The position numbers and the translations under genes are program-made. A DNA stretch of 64,000 bases, from positions 9,238,001 through 9,302,000 of the forward strand of contig OZ176051.1 of NCBI GenBank assembly GCA_964247055.1, written 5' to 3'. Within the stretch, counting starts at the first letter, position 1, and every line of letters begins with the position of its first letter. This stretch comes from Paragordius varius (Eukaryota; Nematomorpha). Positions 31,901-47,825 of this stretch are shown piece by piece. Below the pieces are notes generated by a model that saw only the letters and a program-made list of their open reading frames with translations, did no database searches and was not told the DNA's origin.

Positions 31901-34900
31901 AAAAATTGCGTTTCAAGAAAACACCCCATAACTATGCTATGCGAAAAAGTCTTTTACTCAAAGCTAAAGTAATGTTTTAATTAATATATATCTATCTATC
32001 AATATATATATATATATATATGAGCATATGAAATGAGATACGAATTTTTTTATGTATGGGACGAAAATCTAGTTACGAATAATTACACATTGCTTTAACT
32101 ATACTAATATGAATTTTTATTGGGTTTATCAGCAGTAAAAAGGGTAAAAATATAGAATACAAATATAAAGAATGATAAAACTAACACTTAAGCATACATA
32201 TATATATATATATATACAAACGTAAATGATTTATAAACCTATCAAAAAACATAAAATACTACTTAATATTTGGATATATTCTGCAATAAAAAGTAATGAA
32301 AAATTGGTGATTTATATCTATTTTGCCAAAATTGTGATTATGTTAGGAAGAGGCCGATATGTTGGGAGATGTTGAACGCATTCGTGAAATTAATGAAGAA
32401 CTCCACGAACTTGAAGCCAAAGCCATGGAAATCGAACGTTTACGGTCGGGTAGTCTTAATGCCATTAGGTATTATCCAACAGCTGTTACATTATAAAGAT
32501 TAAACTTATAAACAAGATAATTAACATATTATCAAATCTCTTATTTTAATTTATATAAGATATATCGCGCTTTGATTTGCAAAAAAAGGAAGGAATATAG
32601 ATGTTAATTGTATCATAACATAATATAATTTTACAGTGTAATCATTATGATTATATATAAATCAAAGGAAGGCTCTCCTTATCAAAAAATTTGTGTTTTA
32701 TTTTTTCTGTAACTGCAATTTTTGCTATAATAAATCGGTTGCGTTTTTTTGCTCATAAATGCATTCTTAACCGCGATATAAAAATATTAAAATCGTTCGA
32801 AAATATGTTTAGAACGTGAATTAAAATAACATAACCATAAAATATACTTTAAAATTTATATATTATTATTTGTTATTAACAATTTTTCATTTAATTGGTT
32901 ATTTTATTGCTTAGCTAGATTCGCCTTAGTTAAAATTCGAACCAAATATAAATATCAATTAACAGTTTTGTAGCGGAATTCACACAGTTATTTTTCATAA
33001 TATGTTCTAGTTACATCAATCAAAGAAACCGAAAACAAAATATCATACAGGCTGAGAAGGCTATCTTAGTAATTTTTAATTTAATATTTACACTCAAATT
33101 CACTCTTGAACAATCAAAGTTTACCCCTTAACCCATATTCACCCTAAAAATATTTTGTTTAATTTTATTTCTTTATGACGTTAATTATTATTTCTGTATT
33201 AAATTTATTTTAAACCAAATCATATTTTTTTATAATATAAAAATATATGTAATTTTAATATTAACACATAACTTAGAGTGTATAAATGAGGCTGTATTTA
33301 AAATGTTCAAGGTGAATTGTTCAAGGATGAATTTTGAGTTATATATGGTCTATCATATCGTTGTACATTTGTAAAAATCTCCTTATATTTACTGTAAATA
33401 TTTTTGTATTTTTCGCACAACCCACTATATCCTAACTAAAATTTGGGTTTTTCTTTACGATTAACAGGAAGAGACCTTAAGTAGAAATCAACTGACAGAG
33501 ACTGATAATCAAGGGGGTGTTGGAAATGGCACAGATTTAAACGCAAATAATGTTTCGTTTGGTGAAGATGTATTTACGCGCAGAAAGTGTCTACCTATGA
33601 TTGTTACCAAAAAACGGTCTGAGATTATTTCATCCACCATAAAAACTAATAATATTAACACCAAAGATAATTATTCATCCAATCTTACCACTTCGACTCT
33701 GCAACACACAAGTTTAATCGCGAAAATTGGCGATGATAGTTATGAAAATGTAGATATATTGGATCCACTTATTACAACAGAACATGTAAGCATTAGTTTT
33801 ATAAATACAAAAATCTTTTAATTGGGATTATTTGCTTTGAAAACCATTGGACTGATTATAATTTTCGATATTGCAAATATTAATATTATCTTTTAATTTA
33901 TTACATTTATATCCTAAGTTACGCCACAAGATAGGTATAAAACCCCTGAATATTTTTGTCATATATTTTGGAAAAATATAAATCCAGATATTTCAAAAAA
34001 CATTATTATATTAATAAATTTTAACAAATACAGCTCACTATGATCGATGGAATATCAAATGCATTATCCCAAAGTATAAATGATACTACTGATGGTAATA
34101 TGGCCAATAATGTTAACAAATCAGATATATTGAGTAATGATCATGGTTCTACTGCACAATCAACAAATAAACCATTGGTTGTTACACCCTCCTCTCGAAA
34201 ATGGCTTGAAAAATATGGTCCTCCTCCAGCATTAACTCAGAATCTCAAAGGTTTTTCCAAATAGTTTACCTTTTATCACACATTTCCACTTTTTATTTAA
34301 TAAATTCTCTAACTCTATCATCAATTGAAGAAGTAAAAGTCCAATTTTATTGAACTCTTAAGTACTGATATTTATAAATCCTAGATTCATTTCTATCTTA
34401 ATACGGTTGGTTTTATATGGTAGACCGTTAAAACCTGTTTACTACTAGTTTGTCTTTCAAAGTTGCTGATCTTATACTAGAAAATTTTATATAATTCCAC
34501 CATTTTGTTAAAAAAATTTAATCGTATAAAACTTCTTTTAGACACACAATCCGATTTGAAAATACACAACACTACCATTGCAAATGATGCATTAACCAAA
34601 AATACGCACAGTACCAATACGTTTGGTGTAAACAATAATAATAATAATAAAAGTACTGGTTTAAAGCAAGATTTGTTTGCTGTTCATAACTTTGACATAA
34701 CGATTGATTTGGGACTTGACTTTGATAATAATACTCTAAACTCTAGCAGTAGGAATCATGCATCAACACATGGCAAACATTACAATAATGGTAAATGCCC
34801 ATTTAAACAATACAATATATTGGTAAAATAAACATTTTTAAAGACTAAACACAATTTTTTTGAAATCTATTATTTTTTTAAATAAACCATATTTCTCATA

Positions 34901-35191
34901 CTTGGTTTGTTTATATGTCGTTTGGACTGCTAAAAAAGAATGATAATTAGTACAACAATCATTTTGTTAGTGATTCATGTAAAATTATGATTATTACTGT
35001 AATATCAAATTTATAATCTGTTTTTTCTTTTAGAAGACAGTTATGAAGACGAGGAAGATTTTAGCGGGCCTAAAGATATTAATAAATGTCCATCAAATTC
35101 ATTATCTCAAAATAATGACAATATTGATAATGTCAATAAAAAAGTCACTCTTAATTTAAGTGATTATAAAAAACTTCGTGGCTTAGTTTAA
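25986..35191 (+). CDS. RTF1: RTF1, Paf1 complex subunit, 19 exons
   Basis: Couples the Paf1 complex to RNA polymerase II elongation and histone H2B ubiquitination. Exons: 25986-25997, 26022-26066, 26090-26150, 26174-26351, 26419-26645, 26694-26834, 28509-28691, 28932-28989, 30252-30341, 30611-30701, 31218-31300, 31501-31696, 31891-31968, 32347-32468, 33011-33068, 33468-33785, 34034-34250, 34542-34790, 35034-35191; 2565 nt, 854 residues, all phases consistent. Landmarks: acidic N-terminus; the histone-modification-domain stretch [14 protein letters not shown] and [32 protein letters not shown] opening the Plus3 domain; [45 protein letters not shown]; then [38 protein letters not shown] and terminal [13 protein letters not shown]. 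Introns 1-3 are 24, 23 and 23 nt; later ones reach 1.7 kb. The gene carries extra Asn-rich linkers. AATAAA at 35319. The start ATG is inferred from the three-intron chain. Confidence 0.94.
27011..28218. mobile_element. Foldback (palindromic) element, copy 2, in RTF1 intron 6
   Basis: Ends CATTGTGTG and CACACAGTA sit in TA repeats. The two arms are complementary over nearly the whole 1.2 kb, e.g. GATGAGATAGCCTATGACCA (27049) against TGGTCATAAGC (28158), and GATGGCG with CGCCATC around the inner third. No ORF. The intron could fold into a very long hairpin, bringing exons 6 and 7 together. Confidence 0.8.
29036..30050. mobile_element. Inverted-repeat element in RTF1 intron 8
   Basis: Left end GGGTGGGGGAATAAAAA...GACTTGACTTGCAAG and right end CTTGACTTACAAGTC...TTTTTATCACCTCACCC are inverted repeats of about 45 bp. 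The interior is AT-rich without an ORF. No clear target duplication was found, so borders are approximate. Confidence 0.5.
33076..33350. mobile_element. MITE-like element with minisatellite termini, in RTF1 intron 15
   Basis: Left end carries TTCACTCTTGAACAAT and TTCACCCTA; right end carries the complements TTCAAGGTGAATTGTTCAAG. Same architecture as 342-672. Confidence 0.5.
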
Positions 35192-36611
35192 CTCTATGCT
35201 GAAAATATTTTACCAAAAAACAAGTCATTTTTATCCAATATTTACTCGCAGTTTCTTAATTATTATACCTAGATTTAATATATCATATTATATGATTATC
35301 CAATTTTGTTATGTAGCTAATAAATATATTTTTATATTTATATATTTGGCATAACTTTTAACATTGAACTATCATCCAGATTTTTATTATAATAAGTTAG
35401 GTTTCTAATTTAGACCAGTGTTATTACAATGAATTTATATATTTAAATCAGGGGCCAACACGCGGTCCGTTATTTGTCGCAAAATAAATATTTTCAAAAT
35501 ATGTATTATATTTAGGAACTTCTCAATCGTTCGTTTATGATTATTTTTTAATACATTTTAAAAGTTTATACAATCGGTAATTAAACATTTTTTTCTAATC
35601 GATCATTTTTGATCAACGCGGTAACGGTTTACCTATTTTTAAATTGATTGGCTAAAACTCAGTCCATGTGTACAAAAAAACTAAAATCTAATATAAATGC
35701 GACTTCCAAAGTTTGTAATTATCAAATGATAATATTGATTTTTTTTAAAAAAGTATCATGTTTGGACGCTAACATATGTTTATTTATGCTCATTTTTATA
35801 ATATATATGGGACTTTTTTTCAAATTTTTGTTTAAAAAACAATTTGTTTTTCACAAAAATTACCAAATTTGAAAGCACACAAACCTTTATATTAAAAATG
35901 AGGCGATAAGATATTTAACATAATCGAATTATATAGAAAAAGTGTTTATATATCTTAGAGTGTTGTAATTACAGTTTCCATCATCCCTCTAAGTATGACG
36001 CTTTGATAATATTTGGCTAAAAAATTAGGTTTAAAAAAATTAGCAAATATCATTATCGCCAATCTCGGCATTTTTGAGTTTTTTTAACACTTGGATACAA
36101 CATAAACGTTTCTGTCATTCGATTCAAATTGGGGTTTAAATACTCCAGGCCTGTTTAATATAAAATTCTTATAATATATGGTAAGAATCGAAACCATGGC
36201 AAAATTGCGCACTTATATAACATTAATAAACCAAAATACATAAAAAAATTTATTCAAAAATACTTGATATTACTTGATTTAAGCTAAAACCGAAAGGTAA
36301 AAATTTAGTCAACGTTAATGTGACCAGATGGCTGTTTACAGTACTGGGTTTTAGAAAAAAACAGCGCTGTACTGCTTTTTGAAATTAAAAAAAATAATTA
36401 TAAATATAACCTTTTATTTATTCAAAATAGTACCCTCTGTAAAAATAACTCCATAATTTGTAGAGAAATGGTTCATTTTGCGGTAAAAAACTAAGATTGG
36501 CCTATTTTTAATTGGTTTTATTTTCTGCTCGAATTATAAAAAAACTTAAGATTGCAGTCTTTCGTGCAGTGGCGAAAAAAACCTCGGACTCCACCTTAAC
36601 ATGCTCTTTTA
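35192..36611. other. Intergenic: RTF1 3' end, hAT end fragment, dispersed repeat
   Basis: Holds the RTF1 polyadenylation signal (35319-35324). A hAT-like end CAGGGGCCAACACGCGGTCC (35449) has no partner found. A unit at 36110-36310 is the same dispersed repeat as 42470-42680 (shared ATCGAAACCATGGCAAAATT). The short ORF near 35648 looks random. Confidence 0.5.
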
Positions 36612-36619
36612 CTCAGGGC

Positions 36620-36995
36620 CAGGGGCGTACCGAGGGGGGGCAAGGGGGTGCATCATGCCCCGGGCGCCGTTATTTAGGGGCGCCTAATTGATTTTTTAAA
36701 ATTTTAATTATGCAAAAATAATAAGAACTTTCAAATGAGATTTTTCAGCAATTTAAGTAATAATCCCAATATCAACTCTATTATTCACCTAATTAGTACC
36801 ATTGATTTAGTATCATATAAATATATATATTTAATAGATTTAAAATTTATATGACTGTGCTGTCTTATCTGTGGTGTTTAGGTTACAACGTTTGTATTTA
36901 ATTACTAAACTGTTTTATTGGCTTTTTAAAAAAGGAGGGAGGTGCGCCATAAAGGTTTTATGCCCCGGGCGCCGCAAATGCTCGGTACGCCACTG
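36620..36995. mobile_element. GC-rich hAT MITE with perfect TSD
   Basis: Ends CAGGGGCGTACCGAG and CTCGGTACGCCACTG are inverted repeats; flanks CTCAGGGC at 36612-36619 and 36996-37003 are identical 8-bp duplications. Subterminal CCCCGGGCGCCG appears near both ends. 376 bp, no ORF. Related debris lies near 10165-10375. Confidence 0.85.
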
Positions 36996-37167
36996 CTCAG
37001 GGCTTCCGCAAAAAGAGGTGCTTCAAAATTTAAAATTAATAAATTAATTTATAATATTTAAATAAATGTTTGATCAAGTTTAGAAATTTCATTTTTTGTT
37101 ATAATTATCAAACGGAAAATTATAAATAAAATTGTTATTCATGTAACATATTTTGCAAAATTTATTA

Positions 37168-38408
37168 CACTGTGTGCCAAAAAAATTTAATAAAAAAATT
37201 TTTTCATGAGATAGCTTATGACCAGTTTATTCATTTGCCGCAAAAATTTTATTTGTTGACAACCTAGCTTTTGAAATATTGAGAGAAAATCGAAATTGGG
37301 CAAAAAGTGAAAATTAAGGATAATTAAGGATGAATCATAAAATAATGATAAAATTTTAAATATTATGGTTTATTATCATTTTAGGAGATACTTTGAATAT
37401 ATAAATTGCCTAAAATCATATAGTTAGTTTCAAATTTCATCTCAAAAGATGGCGTCTTTCTTTTATCACGTTTAAAAGAAAAAAAATAAAATGAAGCTAT
37501 ATTAGAATATTTTTTTAATTATTTACTACCTAAACTTACTATTAAAATCTTAACATTTATATTTTATTCAGTAAAAAATACTTATATATCAAAATTAAAC
37601 CAAAAATACTGTTTTAATTTTTACATTTTTTTGTCATCTGGTTTATGAGTGAATAAAAAATTTATACTGTTTTATTTTAGATTTTTTCATGAGTTGGAAT
37701 TATAAAGTATATAATTTATGCTAAATAAGATTAAAAAATAGTGGAATATCAACCAACAATCCGTACGAATCCCAATAAAAATATTAATTTCAGACTTGTT
37801 ACAGGGAATCGTAAGGATTGTTGTTGAAATTCCAATACTTTTAAATGCTAATTTGCATAAATTATCTACTTTAAATTCGCACTCATGTAAGAATCCAAAA
37901 TAAAAAAGTATAAATTTTTTATACACTCACAAACCAGATAACAAAAAAATGTAAAAATAAAAAATATTTTTTGGTTTTATTTTGATATATAAGTTTTTTT
38001 ACTAAATGAAATATGGATGTTAACTTTTAATGGTGAGTTTAGCTGGTAAATAATTAAAAAAATATATTAATATAGATTTATAAAAAAAATTTGTCTTGAG
38101 TGTGTTAAAAGAAAAACGCCATCTTTTGAGCCGAATTAAAACTATAACTATATGATTTTAGACTATTAATATATTTAAAATATATTTTGAAATGATAATA
38201 AACCATAATCTCAAATTATATCATTATTTTTGAATTATCCTTAATTATCCTTAATTTTTACTTTTTGCCCGATTTCGATTATCTCCCAATATTTCAAATA
38301 GGTTTTCAACAAATAATAATTTTTCCGGCAAATGAATTCATTGGTCATAAACTATCTCATGAAAAAATTTTCGTTAAATCAAAATGACCCTCTTTTTTGC
38401 ACACAGTG
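37168..38408. mobile_element. Foldback (palindromic) element, copy 3
   Basis: Starts CACTGTGTGCC and ends GCACACAGTG; TTA lies immediately outside both ends (37165-37167, 38409-38411). Arms are complementary over about 600 bp each, e.g. ATGAGATAGCTTATGACCAG (37205) against TGGTCATAAACTATCTCATG (38342). The TTA flanks would fit a PIF/Harbinger-like 3-bp duplication, but no transposase is present. Confidence 0.8.
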
Positions 38409-38805
38409 TTATATATGGCATATCATACTTATTAGGTGGGACGTATATTAATTGATTTTTTTTCTTAAAATTTAATTTTATTAGTTTTTTTAATTTTTTT
38501 GCATAAACAAATTTGAGATATTTTGTTGAAGCGTCTTCAAACTATTTTGAAGCATGATGGAAACGGTATAACGCTCTAAGATATAATAAAACTCTTTTAA
38601 ATAATTCGAGAATGTTGAACATTACTATAGGTTCAGAATTTTGATTTAAAGGTTGTTTGATTGCAAATTTTGCTTTTTTGTTAAAAAACACATTTTCTAT
38701 TTTACATAAATTTGAAAACGAACGAATCTTATCAAAATTTAGATTGAGAATTAGCATAATCGAATTATATATATATACCATAATTGACATCTCAACCGTT
38801 TATAT

Positions 38806-41098
38806 CAGTAGTACTCACCAAAAAAATTTGACGGGCCAAATTAAATATATTTTTTTTTCGAGGGCCATGAACTTTATAATGGCAAATATCCTATAGCTAT
38901 TTGCACATATTTATACTTTAAATCAGCACAATGATTTTTTTGCGGATGTAATCCAGCTAAAAACTCGTTTTTTACCATTTAGTTTAAAAAATTAAAATAT
39001 TTTAATAACAACATTTATTTTGATATTAACCAATAATTTTTGACAAATTTGGTTTCTCCTCATGACAGGCCAATATTAATACGTCGTCCATATAATCATC
39101 GAAGTGAGTTCTGTATGTATTCTTGACATACTTCATCTTTGAGTATGCCGTCTCAAATGTGTAAGGGTAGGGAAATACAGTTAGGAAAACTTGAGCACAT
39201 TTTTTTATATTTTCATATTTATTTGGCACTCACGATTCTCCTTGAATATAGCCTCCATATTGAAATCATTTTTAAAATCTATGAATTTTTCAATGATAGC
39301 ACCTGATCAAAACCGAAATGCTCAAGTCGCTTAATATTGGATAAATCCATATGCCAGGGATTTTCAATATTTTAAGCAATTTTTAATATTTCTTTATTCC
39401 TGAACTCTGAATTTAATCTCATCAGATAAAATTAAATAATTGTCTATGATTAATTTAATCTCAATTAGCATATTGGGTTATTATTTTGCTCCCTTGACTT
39501 GTATTTAAAATACTAAGTTTATAAGTAATGTCACAAAGGTAGGCTAATAAAACCCACCATTTGTCACTATTAATTTCCTCGTCAAAATTTCTGTTATCCT
39601 TTATAAATAATATCATGTTTTAAAAGAAAAAATCTATTTAATACTTTGCTAAGGCTTAACCATCTTACAGTGGTTTACAAAAGAATATCATAAACTCACT
39701 GTGGATATCTTTCAGAAGGTTTTTGAATTTAAGGGCGGTACACTCTGCCCCTGTGGTTTACTATATCCACAACCGTTTTAAATTACTGAATTTAGCATTC
39801 ATCTTTTACACTCGAAACCAGGTTTTGCTTATGATTAAAGCAGTTAAATAATCAAATATTTTATATTTGTTTTTCAAAAGAGGAATAAATCCTTTGTTTC
39901 CAATCATAGAGGAACAGTCATCTGTGCAGATCGAAACCAATTTTCTCATAGATATACCATTATTAAAAAGGCTAATTATTCGAGAAAATAAATCTCTTTC
40001 GTGGTATTATATATTGGTAAAAATAATAAATATTTCTCGTTGATTATGTTGTCGTTGCGAAATCTCACAAGAGCGCACACTGAGTAGCTGACTAATATCA
40101 GTGCTAGAATAGCGATACTAAAATATTTGCAGTTTTTCAGAGCCAATAAATATATTTAGATAATGCGTCGAGCACATGTTGAATCAGAAAGTTTAAGTTT
40201 TTAATTTCCTCATGATTTGATCTTTACTATGTATTTATTAAATAAAAAAGGGCAACCATTTATTAGACATTCTTTTATTAATTGTCAATCAGTAAACGGT
40301 TTCATATTTTTTCCTAAAATATAGCAAATTCCATACGAAGCTAATGTTACAGCTTTTTCCTGGTTATGGACATAATAGATTTTTCTTCCTGGTCTAATTC
40401 CTTAATCTTTTAACATTTTTCGTTTCTTTCCTCATGATTTTCTGGTTTGTGAGAATGATGGATTGTAAAATGTTTTCAATATTGTATTTTAATTATGTGT
40501 CCTTACATATAAGCCAGGTGACATTTTTATTTAAAACGACAAAAAAATTTCTTCCCATTCTCTTTTTAAACGGAGCGATTTTCTCGGATAATTTACGTTT
40601 TTCAGCATTAGATGTCATCCTTTGAATTTATGTTTAAATATTATGTAAATATCTTCAAAAAAATGGGAATATAATTTGAATTATGCAATGAAAAACAGAT
40701 AAAAATTTAATGATGTGAGTTATATAAAATTATGCAGGATAGCAATGAAAGAATAAGTATATGCAAGTTTGGGAGAAAGGATTGCTTAAATACAAAAAAG
40801 GAATGCAGTAATTTCAAAATAGAAAAGAAAATAGAATGCAGAAACAAAAACAACAAGTTCCAAAATTTTGAAATCATTTTAATGTAGGGAAATTTTTTTA
40901 CATTTCAAATTGGGTAAAAATAAAAATTATCAAAATTAAATCTAAATAAAATAAATTAATATTGAAATAAGCGAAAATCCGAAAATGTGTATTTTAAGAT
41001 TTCATCAATAAAAAAAATAATTTTAGTATCAATACGGTCATAGGGCAATTTTAAAGCACTCTTAGGGCCGCATGCGGCCCGCGGTTTGAGTATCACTG
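38806..41098 (-). mobile_element. hAT transposon family C, copy 1, decayed
   Basis: Ends CAGTAGTACTCACC and GGTTTGAGTATCACTG, flanked by perfect 8-bp duplications GTTTATAT (38798-38805, 41099-41106). The right subterminal region contains GGGCCGCATGCGGCCC. The transposase is on the minus strand: the hATC region FETAYSKMKYVKNTYRTHFD (39026-39229) is readable; further upstream parts are full of stops. A second copy in the opposite orientation is at 50887-53082. Confidence 0.9.
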
Positions 41099-41106
41099 GT
41101 TTATAT

Positions 41107-43560
41107 CGTTTCCATCATGCCCAAAATAATTCGAAGTGCGCTTCAAATTTTGCTAAGAATTAAATTTTTGAAATGGTCCATTTTTAAAATATCAAAATTT
41201 AGCATATATTTAAAATTATTGCACAATACGAATTTTTTGCGTTTATTTTAATAGAACAATCCATTTTAAAAGGGGCAAAAATTTGGGACTTTCAGAGTCC
41301 GCATCTAAAAATTTCAAAAGCGCCATAATAATCCTCAATTTTCTCGCTCAAAATATATATTTCATCTGGATATTTTTTTGTGGAAACTGTGTAATATACC
41401 ACACCGATGGTGTAAAAACAGGCAAAGTATGTTTTAATTTTGTACTGCGTCAAAGTTCAAAATATCTGGTCATATTAGTCAACGTGGCATGTGTGCAAGG
41501 GTAAAATTAAAAAATAATACAAAATAAATCGCGTTTTGTGTTTCTATCAATGTTAGATGTAATTTAAATAAAATATTAGCTTTAATTCTACCCTTAAAAT
41601 TAAATGAAGACGATATTTTGCAAAATAAAAATGGCGGCGAAGTAGTTTGACATAAAACTTTTTTTTCAAAACAAAATTTCATTTAAATATTTTAGCATAT
41701 TTATATAATTTTTATTAGGATAAAAGCATAAATTTAAATTGGGACCGTTTCCTTCAGTAGTTTTTTAAAAATCCTAACTCAAATTTAGTCTGGGGTATTT
41801 AGATACCCGAAAATGAATCGAAGTGTTAAAAGAACCTGCCATTTTTGAAGTGCGAGAAAAATTTGGGACTTTCGGGACTACATAAAAAATTCAATTTTTT
41901 CAAAAAAATATTGTTTTGCTTTTTATATGTGGTTTATTATATATTTCAATATTTTTTGGAATGAATTAGCTTTCACCAAAAAAATTTTGTTTAAAAAATG
42001 TGCGCAAATGCCATTTATGGAGCAATCGCCACAAAAGCGATACCTTTCTTAAATCACTTTTAGAGACCAAGAGCATCATAATCTTGATATATTCTATCGA
42101 ATAAATAAATATATATCATCAGGATATTTTTATGCGCCACGATTTTGGTCGCAGCGTTATATTTTACATTTATAAAATTTTAGTGGTAAGATGTGGGCTG
42201 CAAAAGCTTTCGATTCTCTATGCTAGTACACTTAAATACATCGATCCTCCTTTGGCCCCAGCCCTAATAAAAATTAATTATTTCAAATAATATGGAATTA
42301 ATTGAAATCATTGGAAGTATGTACTGAAACAATATTAATGAATTTAAAACCTAAAGGTTTAGAGCATGAGATATGGATGTGTATAAGCAAAATACAAAAA
42401 TAATGCAAAATAAACCAATTTTCTCTTTAGATTTTTAGATAAATTTAACACTTACAACACACTCATTTTAGTCCTTCGATTCAAATTGGGGTAGTTGGAT
42501 ACCCCAGGCCTGTTTAAAATCAAATACTTTAAAAAGTATGGAAGCAATCGAAACCATGGCAAAATTTTGCACTTATATAACATTAATAACCGAAATATAT
42601 AAAAAATTTTATTCAAAAATACTTGATATTGCTTATTTTGAGCTAAAACTGAAAGGTAAAAATTTAGTCAACGTGACATGTGTCAAATTGTAAAATTAAA
42701 AAATAATACAAAGTGAACCGCTTTTTCTATTTCTATCAATGTTACATGTAATTTATATAAAAAATAAGCTGTTTTACCCTTAAAATTAAATGAAGACGAT
42801 ATTTTGCAAAAATTTTGTAAGATAAAAATGGCGTCGAAGTAGTTTGAGGTGAAACCTTTTTTTCGAAACAAAATTTTATCAAGATATTTTGGCATATTTA
42901 TATAATATTTATCGGGATAGAAGCATAAATTTAAATTGGGACCGTTTCCTTCAGTAGTTTTTTAAAAATTTTAATTTTTATTTAGTCTAGGGTATTTAGA
43001 TACCCCAATTTGAATCGATAAAATAAAAAAGCAATTTTAGCGGTAGAATTATATAAACATTTGCACAATGTTGTAAATTAAAAGGGGATTGAATTAGTTA
43101 TGAAACTTTGTAGATATTTTGGCTTATTTATATAATTTTAATAAGAACGTTGTTTGTATACGAGAGTATGTTTTTTAAAACATTACATTACTAATTTAAG
43201 CCCTGGAGTCGTAAAATACCCAAATATGATCGCAATAAGGGTATTTTTTCACTTCCTTTGATTTTTATACATTCGAATTGTTTTGATATAATCAAAACCT
43301 CATCTCTTTTATTTGACAAAAACATAGAGTTCTTCCAGTTTTTTATTTTTAAAGTCAAAGTATGATTGAATCCAGTAGAAAATAAAAAACTTCCCGGAAA
43401 TTCTAAAGTTGTTCAACGTTATATAATTATAGTTTTAGCGATAGTTTATTTGTACACGATTTAAAAATATTAATTAAGCGTTTATCAATCTATAATTTGC
43501 AATTTTTTGATAGCGAGCTTTTATTAAAAAATTCTAACTATTAATAAATTACTCGGCCGT
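41107..43560. repeat. Diverged direct repeats upstream of SIRT2
   Basis: Two copies of a ~340-bp unit, 41478-41815 and 42668-43010, share GTCAACGTG, AATTAAATGAAGACGATATT and ATTGGGACCGTTTCCTTCAG. An adjoining unit (42470-42680) repeats at 36110-36310. Antisense ORFs 41479-41682 and 42683-42895 are similar to each other simply because they lie in the repeat. No host gene is seen. Confidence 0.65.
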
Positions 43561-43632
43561 AAAAGAGCATAATTCATCCAACTGTTTATAAAAGAATGAT
43601 ATAATGAATGTCTCTTTATTTATGCAATAAAA

Positions 43633-47825
<4,193 letters not shown>

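Noticed and set aside
38530-41150. Similarity between 38530-38575 and the reverse complement of 41101-41150
   Set aside because: Short and diverged, with the hAT between them; it may reflect an older repeat at the insertion site, but I could not define an element.
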